A DNA stretch of 64,000 bases from JALNZF01 sp964447405 (lineage in GTDB: Bacteria; Nitrospirota; UBA9217), in assembly GCA_964447405.1 (NCBI GenBank), contig CAYUSP010000001.1:248001-312000 (forward strand). Direction: 5' to 3'. This document shows positions 9,169 through 17,332 of the stretch, piece after piece. Below the pieces are notes generated by a model, which had not been told where the DNA came from, searched no databases, and saw nothing but the letters and a program-made list of their open reading frames with translations. The position numbers and the translations under genes were made by a program. Within the stretch, counting starts at the first letter, position 1. Each line of letters opens with the position of its first letter.

Positions 9169-10059
9169 ATGACGGCCAATAATGAGATGTTCAAAAGAAA
9201 TCTGAAGTCGCATAATTGTGTCTTTCTCGTACTGTGCATTCTTCTGTCCGGGCTATCATCAATAAGTCATGCTGCTCCGACGCCCGCGCCATCAGTCGTT
9301 ATCACCCCTAAAAAAGCGGGACCTGGCGACCTGATGCTTATCACGGTTAAGAAGGCCAAGGGGCCGGTGGCAGGGACCTTCCTCGGGAAGAAGCTTTATT
9401 TCAACCCCGCATCCAAATCCTTTAAAGCTATCGTCGGCATAGACCTGAATACGGAGCCGGGGTCCTATCCGCTTGAACTTGTCATTCAGGGAAAAAAGAT
9501 ATCGCGGGACGTAAAGGTCGCTAAGAAAAAATATCCGATCCAACGCCTCACCCTGCCCGAGGATATGGTCGAGCTATCTCCGGAGAACGAAGCCAGAGTA
9601 GCGCGGGACCAGAAGAAGACTGCCGCGATTTGGCCTCTTGATTCGGTCCGTGTCTGGAACGGCAGCTTCATCGATCCACTTCCCGGGAAAAAGATCGGTA
9701 CGCAGTTCGGTGTTCGAAGGATCATCAATGCTGTCCCGAAAAACTCTCACTCAGGTGTGGATGTCACGGCTGACGAAGGAGAACCGGTACACGCGCCAAA
9801 TGATGGCGTGGCTGTGCTTGTTGATGACCAGTTCTTTTCCGGGAACAGCTTGATACTCGACCACGGGCAGGGCATCTATACCATGTTCTTCCATCTCTCG
9901 AAAGTGAATGTCAAGCAGGGCCAGGCGGTCATCAAAGGCGAGGCCATCGCTTTGGTTGGTTCGACAGGCCGTTCCACTGGCGCTCACCTACACTGGGGCG
10001 CGCGCGTTCAGGGCGCGAAAGTGGACCCGCTGGAGTTGATCAAATTAAAGCTGGACTGA
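9169..10059 (+). CDS. exported M23-family metallopeptidase
   Basis: This 296-residue protein has an N-terminal signal peptide (hydrophobic VFLVLCILLSGLSS, then SHAA), an Ig-like middle region and a C-terminal peptidase M23 domain. The zinc ligands are visible in HSGVDV and HLHWG, with the GSTGRSTGAHLHWG block typical of active LytM endopeptidases. It should cut peptidoglycan cross-bridges in the periplasm. ATG 9169 or ATG 9187 could be the start. Its place inside the thiamine cluster is probably not functional. Confidence 0.88.
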   Translation: MTANNEMFKRNLKSHNCVFLVLCILLSGLSSISHAAPTPAPSVVITPKKAGPGDLMLITVKKAKGPVAGTFLGKKLYFNPASKSFKAIVGIDLNTEPGSYPLELVIQGKKISRDVKVAKKKYPIQRLTLPEDMVELSPENEARVARDQKKTAAIWPLDSVRVWNGSFIDPLPGKKIGTQFGVRRIINAVPKNSHSGVDVTADEGEPVHAPNDGVAVLVDDQFFSGNSLILDHGQGIYTMFFHLSKVNVKQGQAVIKGEAIALVGSTGRSTGAHLHWGARVQGAKVDPLELIKLKLD

Positions 10060-10159
10060 ATTTGGCAGGGTCAAGGGGCAAGGGTCCGGGGTCCTGGTAT
10101 ACGACAATTGAAGAACAGCATGATTGTTCAGCCCGAAATGCGAAATCAGTAATGAGAAT

Positions 10160-10930
10160 ATGATAAAAGTCCTTACCATAGCCGGTTCCGACCCGTCCGG
10201 CGGCGCAGGCATCCAGGTCGATCTCAAGACGTTTCAGGCACTCGGAGCATTCGGGATGGCGGTGCCAGCGGCGTTAACCGTGCAGAACAGTATGGGTGTT
10301 GCGAAGAGCATTGAGATCAATGGCAAGAACATGACGGAACAGCTGGATACTCTTTGTTCCGACATTAAGCCTGATGCGGTTAAAACCGGGATGTTGCTTA
10401 CCAGTGATGTTGTCCATGCGGTTGTCGCGGCAGTAAACAAACATCGGATAAAAAACCTTATCGTAGATCCGGTCATGCTGTCCAGTTCCGGGGCAACGAT
10501 GCTTGACCATGAGGCCAAGCGGAGATTGATCAAGGAATTGCTGCCACTGGCATTGATCGTGACCCCGAATATTTCCGAGGCAGAGTACCTAAGCGGCATC
10601 GGGTTTGAGTGTGATGAGGATATGGATTATGCCGCTGGCAGGATTATGGACTTCGGTCCTAAATATGTGCTGATCAAGGGCGGTCATCGTCTGGGACCGG
10701 CTGAAGACACCCTGTATGGCGGAAAAACGATAATCAGCTTTTCCACGCCGCGCAGAAAAGGCAAGTATCATGGCACCGGATGTGTGCTTTCCTCGGCTAT
10801 AACCGTGTTCATTGCCCGGGGATTAACTGTGGAAAAGGCTGTGGAAAAAGCCAAACTGTTTGTGGATGCCATGTTGACACAGGCAACGCCGGTTGGGAAG
10901 AGCAAGGCGAAATATTTTCAGTTTTTTTGA
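10160..10930 (+). CDS. thiD: hydroxymethylpyrimidine/phosphomethylpyrimidine kinase
   Basis: This 256-residue ribokinase-fold enzyme phosphorylates HMP and HMP phosphate to HMP pyrophosphate, the substrate of ThiE. It shows LTIAGSDPSGGAGIQ at the N-terminus, VDPVMLSSSG in the middle and the anion-hole motif YHGTGCVLSSAI near residue 210. ATG 10160 gives the standard N-terminus; an in-frame start at 10124 would add 12 unrelated residues. It is separated from thiC by the M23 gene and may have its own promoter. Confidence 0.95.
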   Translation: MIKVLTIAGSDPSGGAGIQVDLKTFQALGAFGMAVPAALTVQNSMGVAKSIEINGKNMTEQLDTLCSDIKPDAVKTGMLLTSDVVHAVVAAVNKHRIKNLIVDPVMLSSSGATMLDHEAKRRLIKELLPLALIVTPNISEAEYLSGIGFECDEDMDYAAGRIMDFGPKYVLIKGGHRLGPAEDTLYGGKTIISFSTPRRKGKYHGTGCVLSSAITVFIARGLTVEKAVEKAKLFVDAMLTQATPVGKSKAKYFQFF

Positions 10931-10984
10931 GGGCTTTTTCGCACAATCAGCAGATACGCTGATATTAATTGAGAGGACTACATA

Positions 10985-11692
10985 ATGCGTATTGACAAAA
11001 GAAAGAATGATGAACTGCGAAAGCTTAAAATCACCAGAAATTACATTAAATCCGCGGAAGGTTCCGCGCTGATCGAGATGGGTGATACCAAGGTCATCTG
11101 CACTGCCACGGTGGAGAATAATGTTCCGCTGTTCCTGAAGGGCAAAGGCACGGGCTGGGTGACCGCCGAATATGCCATGCTGCCGCGTTCGTCAGGGCAG
11201 CGGATTCAGCGGGAGCGGAGCAAGGTGGGCGGCAGGACGCACGAGATTCAGCGCCTTATCGGAAGGTCTTTGCGGTCGATCGTGGATTTGAAAGAGCTGG
11301 GTGAGCGGTCGGTTTTGATCGACTGCGATGTGGTCCAGGCAGATGGAGGAACGCGTACAGCATCTATAACCGGCGCCTATGTGGCGTTGGTGGACGCGTT
11401 TCGCTTCATGCAAAAGAAAAAGATGATCAGCGAGCTGCCGGTTCTCGACTACCTTGCGGCGATCAGCGTGGGCATTGTGCAGGGGATACCGATGCTCGAC
11501 CTGTGTTATACGGAAGATTCAACTGCAGAGGTTGACATGAATCTGGTTATGACGGGCAAAGGTAGGATTGTGGAAGTCCAGGGGACAGCAGAAGGCGAGC
11601 CATTCTCGAAAGCGGAACTTGGCAAACTGCTGGCGCTCGGTGAGAAGGGTATAAAAACACTGATCAGGAAGCAGAAAGAAGCTCTGGCATGA
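10985..11692 (+). CDS. rph: ribonuclease PH
   Basis: This 235-residue phosphorolytic 3'-to-5' exoribonuclease trims tRNA precursors. It shows RSSGQRIQRERSKVGGRTHEIQ-type basic substrate-binding residues and QADGGTRTASITGAYVAL with the phosphate-binding arginine. The stop overlaps the start of the next gene by 4 bp (ATGA), so the two are translationally coupled. Confidence 0.96.
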   Translation: MRIDKRKNDELRKLKITRNYIKSAEGSALIEMGDTKVICTATVENNVPLFLKGKGTGWVTAEYAMLPRSSGQRIQRERSKVGGRTHEIQRLIGRSLRSIVDLKELGERSVLIDCDVVQADGGTRTASITGAYVALVDAFRFMQKKKMISELPVLDYLAAISVGIVQGIPMLDLCYTEDSTAEVDMNLVMTGKGRIVEVQGTAEGEPFSKAELGKLLALGEKGIKTLIRKQKEALA

Positions 11693-12246
11693 CCGCATTT
11701 CTTACGTCTCTCATGATGGTCGTGCTCGCGGAAATGGGCGACAAGACCCAGCTTCTCGCTATGGCTTTTGCGTCACGTTTCAGATGGCAGACAGTGATGT
11801 GGGGTGTATTTGTCGCAACTGCCGCCAACCATCTTTTTGCGGTCTATGTGGGCACCTATCTCACCACCATAATCCCGCTGTCATATATTAAAATTGCCGC
11901 GGCTGTCTCGTTCATCATTTTCGGTCTCTGGACACTGCGCGGCGATACGCTTGACGACGAGGACAAAAAGTTCAATTTCAGCCCATTCTGGACCGTAGCA
12001 GTCGCTTTTTTCATCGCGGAAATGGGCGATAAGACCCAGTTGGCTACGGTAGCCCTTGCGGCCGAATTCAATACCGTTCTTCCTGTATGGGCGGGCACCA
12101 CCGCAGGAATGATGATAGCGGACGCTATCGGTATTATTGTAGGTATCGTACTGCACAAGAAGATTCCTGATAAACTGATTAAATGGTTCGCTGCAATAGT
12201 CTTCATAGCATTCGGTATCTGGGGATTGCTTGAACAGTATTTGTAA
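11689..12246 (+). CDS. GDT1/TMEM165 (UPF0016) cation transporter
   Basis: This 185-residue membrane protein has two inverted halves, each with the diagnostic motif EMGDKTQL (near residues 16 and 111). Six or seven hydrophobic segments are visible. Members of this family exchange Mn2+ or Ca2+ for protons and export excess manganese. It is coupled to rph by an ATGA overlap. The ion is not decided by the sequence. Confidence 0.9.
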   Translation: MTAFLTSLMMVVLAEMGDKTQLLAMAFASRFRWQTVMWGVFVATAANHLFAVYVGTYLTTIIPLSYIKIAAAVSFIIFGLWTLRGDTLDDEDKKFNFSPFWTVAVAFFIAEMGDKTQLATVALAAEFNTVLPVWAGTTAGMMIADAIGIIVGIVLHKKIPDKLIKWFAAIVFIAFGIWGLLEQYL

Positions 12247-12290
12247 ATCCTGAACTGTCTTTTGAACAGCATAGCAGGGCAGGTTTTGGC

Positions 12291-12319
12291 TTGACAGAAC
12301 GATATCAACAACTTAGTAT
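12291..12319 (+). promoter_or_regulatory. sigma70-type promoter for the Sec-rhodanese gene
   Basis: TTGACA (12291-12296) and TAGTAT (12314-12319) are 17 bp apart, giving a predicted start near 12326. A GGGGAAGGGGGAG ribosome-binding region precedes ATG 12352. Confidence 0.6.
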
Positions 12320-12351
12320 AAAAAATCAATACGGGGAAGGGGGAGCATTTA

Positions 12352-12774
12352 ATGAGGAATATGAAAGGGATGCTGTTCTTATTCGGTTTTCTGTTGTTGG
12401 CAGCAGAAACAGCATTGTCGCAGCAGGCTGCTGTCATTGACGCGGTCCAGGTCAAGTCGTGGCTGACCGGAAAAAAGCAGGTAACGCTTATCGATTCAAG
12501 AATGCCGGATGAGTATCAGCTGGCACACATCCCCGGCGCGATCAACATTCCAGCGGACCAAATGCACAAGGAGGGAGCCAAGCTTCCAGCGAAAAAAAAT
12601 ACTCCGATCATATTTTATTGCCGGGGGGTTGGTTGAAGCCTCAGTAATATGGCCGCAGGTGCGGCTACTGATATGGGATATACCTATCTCATGATTTATC
12701 AGGCAGGCATGCCTGACTGGACAGCAAAGGGATTGCCCGTGCAAAAAGGCGCGCAGCCGGGGAAGCTCAAATAA
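12352..12774 (+). CDS. periplasmic rhodanese-like selenoprotein (in-frame TGA = Sec95)
   Basis: The frame opens at ATG 12352 with a signal peptide (MLFLFGFLLLAAETALS), then a rhodanese domain with VTLIDSRMPDEYQLAHIPGAIN. A TGA occurs at 12634-12636, immediately after FYCRGVG. The same frame continues without a shift through SLSNMAAGAATDMGY and QAGMPDWTAKGLPV to TAA at 12772. Homologous rhodaneses read YCNGPKCGRS...MGY...GGIPAWEKAGLP, and the TGA falls exactly on their catalytic cysteine with equal spacing on both sides. A SECIS-like hairpin follows, and tRNA-Sec, SelB and SelA are in this window. I read it as a 140-residue selenoprotein in which Sec95 would carry sulfur or selenium or act as a redox residue. 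The alternative is a nonsense mutation, but a mutation exactly at the active cysteine with a SECIS beside it is unlikely. Confidence 0.87.
12642..12670 (+). promoter_or_regulatory. bacterial SECIS element
   Basis: A lower stem CAGTA (12642-12646) pairs with TACTG (12666-12670). A 5-nt bulge ATATG lies on the 5' side. An upper stem GCCGC (12652-12656) pairs with GCGGC (12661-12665) and is capped by AGGT. The apical GCAGGTGC matches the GCAGGU loop region of E. coli fdhF. The loop lies 20 nt after the TGA, close to the fdhF spacing. It is inside the coding frame, as is usual for bacterial SECIS elements. Confidence 0.82.
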
Positions 12775-12806
12775 ACAATCGAACCTCTTAATTACTCAGG
12801 ACTTTA

Positions 12807-12836
12807 TTGACAGTTTTCATCAAGCTGTGATATTAT
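12807..12836 (+). promoter_or_regulatory. sigma70 promoter for larE
   Basis: TTGACA (12807-12812) and TATTAT (12831-12836) are 18 bp apart. The predicted start lies only a few bases before ATG 12846, so the larE message would be almost leaderless. Confidence 0.7.
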
Positions 12837-12845
12837 CGCGGTAAA

Positions 12846-13694
12846 ATGACGATTGATCGCAAATGGGAGCATCTCAAGACAGTGCTCCGTGACATGCAGC
12901 TTGCTGTTCTAGCCTATTCCGGTGGTGTTGACAGCTCTCTCCTGCTTAAGGCGGCATCCGAGGTTATGGGGCCGCATCTTATCGCGGTGACCGCGGTCTC
13001 CGAGACCTATCCTGACGGCGAATTGTCGAGTGCCCAGGAATTTGCCCGCTCGCTTGGTGTTACGCACCGAGTACTCCATACCGAAGAGCTTGCCTCTGAA
13101 TCCTTTGCTCAAAATCCCACGGATCGCTGCTACTACTGCAAAAAAGAATTGTTCGGAAAGCTCAGGCAGCTTGCTGATAAGGAAGGCATTGCTGAGGTTA
13201 TAGAAGGATCGAATGTTGATGATTTGAATGACCATCGCCCGGGAAGAAAGGCTGCAATGGAATATGTTGTGCGCAGCCCGCTTGTCGAGGTCGGCTTATC
13301 CAAGGCAGAAGTCCGTGAACTTGCGCGCAGCCTGCAGCTGAGCGTGTGGGATAAACCATCGCTTGCCTGTCTGTCGTCGCGCATCCCGTATGGGACCAGG
13401 ATCACTCCCGAGATACTTCGCACGATCCAGCAGGCAGAGGATCATATGCGAGCGCTCGGTTTTCGCCAGGTACGCGTACGGCATCATCATGACACCGCAC
13501 GCATTGAGGTTGGAAAGTTGGATTTTTCCAAACTGCTGGTTCCTGGTACGGCTGAGCGAGTGACCGCGGCTCTCAAAGGGCTTGGTTATGTTTATGTTTG
13601 TCTGGATCTTGAGGGATACCGGACCGGAAGTATGAATGCGGGGCTGGATATAATGCGGAGTGTAAAGACGAACACCGAAGGAGTAAAGGCATGA
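12846..13694 (+). CDS. larE: ATP-dependent sulfur transferase LarE
   Basis: This 282-residue PP-loop ATPase has the SGGVDSS motif at residues 24-30. LarE activates the carboxylates of the P2CMN precursor of the nickel-pincer cofactor of lactate racemase and adds sulfur. Cysteines in DRCYYCKK and SLACLSSR are placed like those of LarE proteins that carry a [4Fe-4S] cluster rather than sacrificing a cysteine. LarB and LarC are not in the window, so the target is uncertain. The stop overlaps purD by 4 bp. Confidence 0.88.
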   Translation: MTIDRKWEHLKTVLRDMQLAVLAYSGGVDSSLLLKAASEVMGPHLIAVTAVSETYPDGELSSAQEFARSLGVTHRVLHTEELASESFAQNPTDRCYYCKKELFGKLRQLADKEGIAEVIEGSNVDDLNDHRPGRKAAMEYVVRSPLVEVGLSKAEVRELARSLQLSVWDKPSLACLSSRIPYGTRITPEILRTIQQAEDHMRALGFRQVRVRHHHDTARIEVGKLDFSKLLVPGTAERVTAALKGLGYVYVCLDLEGYRTGSMNAGLDIMRSVKTNTEGVKA

Positions 13695-14971
13695 AGGTGC
13701 TTGTTGTGGGCAGCGGCGGAAGAGAGCATGCTCTGGTCTGGAAAGTCTCGAAGAGCCCGCGCGTTTCGAAGATTTATGCTGCTCCGGGCAACGCGGGTAT
13801 AGCGGAACTGGCCGATTGTTTGCCTATTACATCGGACGATATCGCAGGATTGCTCGGATTTGCTAGAAATGAGAACATCGATCTGACCATTGTCGGTCCG
13901 GAGGGCCCGCTGTCCATAGGTATCGTGGATGAGTTCACCAAGGCGGGCCTGCGCGCGTTCGGCCCGAGCGGAAAAGCAGCCGAGATCGAGGCGAGCAAGC
14001 GATTCTCAAAGGATCTCATGAGGAAGTACAGCATTCCGACAGCCGAATACGGAGTTTTTACCGACAAAGCTCTGGCAGAGTCATACGTCCGCAGCATGGG
14101 TGCGCCCATTGTAGTAAAGGCTGACGGGCTTGCCGCCGGGAAGGGTGTTGTTGTAGCGGAAACCGTTGAAGAGGCGCTCAAGGCACTCGACTTGATCATG
14201 ACTGAACGGGCATTCGGAGCAGCCGGCGACCGGGTCGTTATTGAAGAATGCCTCAGGGGTGAAGAAGCATCGTTCATGGCGTTCTCGGATGGAAAAACAG
14301 TTGTTCCCATGGCGTCATCACAGGACCACAAGCGGGTGTATGATGCCGACAAGGGGCCGAATACCGGTGGCATGGGAGCGTACTCCCCGGCGCCGGTAGT
14401 GACCAGGCAGCTGGAACGCGATGTTATGAACACGATCATGATCCCCACAGTGCAGGCCATGGAGAAGGAGGGCCGCCTGTTCAAAGGCGTGCTGTACGCA
14501 GGGCTCATGATCAGCGAAGGAGAGGCAAAAGTTCTGGAATTCAACGCCCGCTTCGGCGATCCGGAGACCCAGCCCGTCATGATGCGCCTCGACACCGACC
14601 TCATTGATATCATCGAAGCGATCCTCGATGGCAAACTGTCCTCGGTGAATATAAAGTGGAAGCCTGAATCCGCAGTGTGCGTGGTAATGGCGTCCGAGGG
14701 CTATCCGGGTTCCTATCCAAAGGGTGTGGAAATCATCGGTTTATCAGATGCTGCAAAACTCAGTAAGGTTATGGTGTTTCACGCGGGTACCGCGCTCGCT
14801 GGTGGAAAAGTGGTGACTGACGGGGGGCGCGTGTTGGGCATCACCGGCCTCGGGAAATCGGTGGCCGAGGCTATTGACAATGCGTATCAAGGAGTCCGTG
14901 CCGTATCCTTCGAGGGAGCACATTACCGCAATGACATTGGAGCACGGGCCCTCGAATCGGGACGCGAATAG
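13691..14971 (+). CDS. purD: phosphoribosylamine-glycine ligase
   Basis: This 426-residue ATP-grasp enzyme makes glycinamide ribonucleotide, the second step of purine synthesis. It starts with VLVVGSGGREHALVWK and has the ATP-grasp segments IVVKADGLAAGKGVVVAE, DHKRVYDADKGPNTGGMGAYSP and EFNARFGDPETQP. Length and motifs are standard. It overlaps larE (ATGA), and the next start follows its stop directly. Confidence 0.97.
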   Translation: MKVLVVGSGGREHALVWKVSKSPRVSKIYAAPGNAGIAELADCLPITSDDIAGLLGFARNENIDLTIVGPEGPLSIGIVDEFTKAGLRAFGPSGKAAEIEASKRFSKDLMRKYSIPTAEYGVFTDKALAESYVRSMGAPIVVKADGLAAGKGVVVAETVEEALKALDLIMTERAFGAAGDRVVIEECLRGEEASFMAFSDGKTVVPMASSQDHKRVYDADKGPNTGGMGAYSPAPVVTRQLERDVMNTIMIPTVQAMEKEGRLFKGVLYAGLMISEGEAKVLEFNARFGDPETQPVMMRLDTDLIDIIEAILDGKLSSVNIKWKPESAVCVVMASEGYPGSYPKGVEIIGLSDAAKLSKVMVFHAGTALAGGKVVTDGGRVLGITGLGKSVAEAIDNAYQGVRAVSFEGAHYRNDIGARALESGRE

Positions 14972-15736
14972 GTGGAAAAGGCGACCATAGCAAATATTGC
15001 AGCACTGCTGAATAAAACGCTGAGAGTGCGCGGGATCAGCGATGCTTCAGTAAATGGGCTGCAGGTGCGGTCCAGCAGACACGGCACGATACACACTGTC
15101 GGATTTGCCGTGGATGCATGTTCCACAACATTCGAGAAGGCCCGCAGTAGGGACATCGATCTTCTTGTTGTGCATCATGGTATCAAATGGAAGCCGCAAA
15201 AAGACCGCTATCTTGCACGTGAGCGGGCCGCGTATCTGGAAAAGAACAATATCGCGCTTTATGCAGCCCATCTTCCGCTCGATCTGCATACAGAATACGG
15301 CAATAATATCCAGTTGTCGCGCATGTTGGGGGTGCAGCATCCGCGCAAATTCGGCAGGTATCACGGCATCAAGATTGGTTACGCGGGATCGTTCGCCAAT
15401 GAGATGACTCTGGGGAATATCACATCCATCCTGCGGCGGAGACTCAAAGCGCCCTGCCGCGTGCTGCGATTCGGGAAAAATACCGTGGGATCGATAGGCA
15501 TCATCTCCGGGGGCGGCGGCAGCATGCTGGCCGAAGCCGTCAGAGAGCAGCTGGACTGCTTCCTCGTCGGTGAGATCGATCTAGCCGTGTTTAATGCTGC
15601 CAGGGATTACGGTATGAATATCGTGGTAGCCGGACACTATGCCACGGAGACCGTCGGCGTGAAGGCCCTGATGCCGCTGGTGAGGAATGCTTTCGCTGTG
15701 GAGACGGTATTTATCCATGATCCGAAAGACGCTTGA
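14972..15736 (+). CDS. Nif3-like dinuclear metal-centre protein
   Basis: This 254-residue member of the NIF3/YbgI (DUF34) family has the metal-binding residues in VVHHGIKWK, AHLPLDLH and the C-terminal VVAGHYATE. Proteins of this family form toroidal hexamers with two metal ions per subunit. Bacterial members have been linked to GTP cyclohydrolase-like activity, but no agreed function exists. The start is GTG directly after the purD stop, so it belongs to that operon. Confidence 0.85.
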   Translation: MEKATIANIAALLNKTLRVRGISDASVNGLQVRSSRHGTIHTVGFAVDACSTTFEKARSRDIDLLVVHHGIKWKPQKDRYLARERAAYLEKNNIALYAAHLPLDLHTEYGNNIQLSRMLGVQHPRKFGRYHGIKIGYAGSFANEMTLGNITSILRRRLKAPCRVLRFGKNTVGSIGIISGGGGSMLAEAVREQLDCFLVGEIDLAVFNAARDYGMNIVVAGHYATETVGVKALMPLVRNAFAVETVFIHDPKDA

Positions 15737-15788
15737 TCGCGAAAAACCAGGAATATAAAACGATACATGTTGAGAGAGGGGAACGGAA

Positions 15789-16415
15789 ATGGGGAAACCA
15801 GTTGTCGGAATACTGATGGGAAGCGATTCTGACTATCCTGTGATGCAGGAAGCGGGTTCCATGCTTCAGGAATTCGGTATCGAATACGAGATCACGATCG
15901 CATCAGCGCATCGAACGCCGAAAAAGGTCCTTGAATACAGCACCAACGCTGAAAAACGCGGGCTCAAGGTTATTATCGCGGGGGCAGGTTGGGCTGCGCA
16001 CCTGGCGGGAGTAGTGGCGTCGCAAACCACGCTGCCGGTCATCGGCGTGCCGATAGATTCGTCGCCGTTAAAAGGACTTGATGCACTGTTAGCCACGGCT
16101 CAGATGCCCGGAGGCGTGCCGGTTGCCACCATGTCGCTCGGCAAGGCGGGCGCCAAGAACGCGGGTGTATTCGCAGCCCAGATAATTGGTACACATGACA
16201 TTAAAGTGGCCAACCGTCTCAAAGTATTCAAAGTCGAGATGGAGCGCGACGTAGAGGAAAAGGCCAAGCGGATTCTTACGAATACAACGGTGTCCACACC
16301 CGCGCCGGAAGTGGAGTCCGTGTCTGAGGGAACTCCCGCAAAAAAGAAGTCCCGCCGAAGACGGTGGAAGAAGAAGCCAGGCGCTGCTACACCAGCTCAG
16401 GAGCCTGCCTCGTGA
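15789..16415 (+). CDS. purE: N5-carboxyaminoimidazole ribonucleotide mutase with a basic C-terminal tail
   Basis: Residues 1-160 are a standard PurE: GILMGSDSDYPVMQEA, ASAHRTPKK, AGWAAHLAGVVAS and GVPIDSS. The enzyme moves the carboxyl group from N5-CAIR to give CAIR in purine synthesis. Residues 160-208 are an unusual extension with a proline/acid-rich part and a strongly basic run (KKKSRRRRWKKKPG). The tail's role is unknown; nucleic-acid contact is possible. PurK is not in the window. The gene overlaps the DUF89 gene by 4 bp. Confidence 0.93.
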   Translation: MGKPVVGILMGSDSDYPVMQEAGSMLQEFGIEYEITIASAHRTPKKVLEYSTNAEKRGLKVIIAGAGWAAHLAGVVASQTTLPVIGVPIDSSPLKGLDALLATAQMPGGVPVATMSLGKAGAKNAGVFAAQIIGTHDIKVANRLKVFKVEMERDVEEKAKRILTNTTVSTPAPEVESVSEGTPAKKKSRRRRWKKKPGAATPAQEPAS

Positions 16416-17266
16416 AAACCGAGCTTGCCTGCCTTCCGTGTTTTTACGGGCAGATCGCACGCTCTTTGCACCATTCCGGGGTCAACGGGGACCGCGGTCA
16501 GAGCATCTCGCGCAAGGCCGAAAGGGTGATCGAAACGGCATCGCTCGACGAAGTTCCCGCACGGACCACAACGCTCATTCACCGGATCATCCGTGATGAG
16601 ACCGGCGTGGACCCGTATCGCCTGGTCAAAGACGCGTACAACCAGCTGGCGCTCGCCAAACTGCCATCGCTTGAACGTCTTGCAGACAACGGAGCCGGCC
16701 GGCTGGAAAGCGGGGTTCGCCTGGCGATCGCCGGGAATGTGATCGACTTCGGCATTTACGAAACAATCGATCTGGACCGTTCCATAGAGGATGCATTCCG
16801 CCTTCCTCTGCCGGACCAGGAGCTGCAGTTCTTTTCCGATGCAGTTCAGCGGGCAACCAGGATTGTCTATCTGTGTGACAACGCAGGGGAGATTGTTTTC
16901 GACCGGGTCCTCATCAGGATACTGCATGAACTCGGCAAGGAAGTTATTGCCGTGGTAAAGGGCTCGCCGGTCATTAACGATGCCACGCGCAAGGACGCGG
17001 ATGTGGCCGGGATCAGCAGATACGCAACGGTCATAGACAACGGCAACGACGGCATCGGCACGCTTCTTGAGGCGTGTTCCGTACAGTTCCACGATGCATA
17101 CCGCAGCGCTGATCTGGTCATCAGCAAGGGGCAGGCGAATTTTGAGACACTGGTGAGCGAAAAAGATGCGCGTGTTCATTTCCTGTTCAAGGTCAAGTGT
17201 CCCGTGGTTGCCGCGTTCCTGAAGCGGAATGATGGTGACATCGTTCTTTGTCAGGGAAGAGGTTAG
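16412..17266 (+). CDS. DUF89/ARMT1-like metal-dependent phosphatase
   Basis: This 284-residue protein starts at GTG 16412, overlapping the purE stop (GTGA). That start gives MKTELACLPCF, typical of archaeal and bacterial DUF89 proteins. The metal/active-site motifs CDNAGEIVFD (near residue 155) and SKGQANFE (near residue 235) are present. Relatives remove phosphate from damaged sugar-phosphate metabolites. An in-frame ATG at 16364 would lie inside purE and is less likely. Confidence 0.83.
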   Translation: MKTELACLPCFYGQIARSLHHSGVNGDRGQSISRKAERVIETASLDEVPARTTTLIHRIIRDETGVDPYRLVKDAYNQLALAKLPSLERLADNGAGRLESGVRLAIAGNVIDFGIYETIDLDRSIEDAFRLPLPDQELQFFSDAVQRATRIVYLCDNAGEIVFDRVLIRILHELGKEVIAVVKGSPVINDATRKDADVAGISRYATVIDNGNDGIGTLLEACSVQFHDAYRSADLVISKGQANFETLVSEKDARVHFLFKVKCPVVAAFLKRNDGDIVLCQGRG

Positions 17267-17332
17267 GTAATGCGGAATGGTGAATGCGGATTGCGGGATG
17301 AACGGTCCGCAACATCACGATCCGTGTCCGAT

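Noticed and set aside
12352..12636. Reading the rhodanese as a 94-residue protein or as a frameshifted pseudogene
   Set aside because: The frame after the TGA is the same frame, needs no shift, restores the rest of the domain at correct spacing and carries a SECIS hairpin. The TGA sits exactly on the catalytic cysteine.
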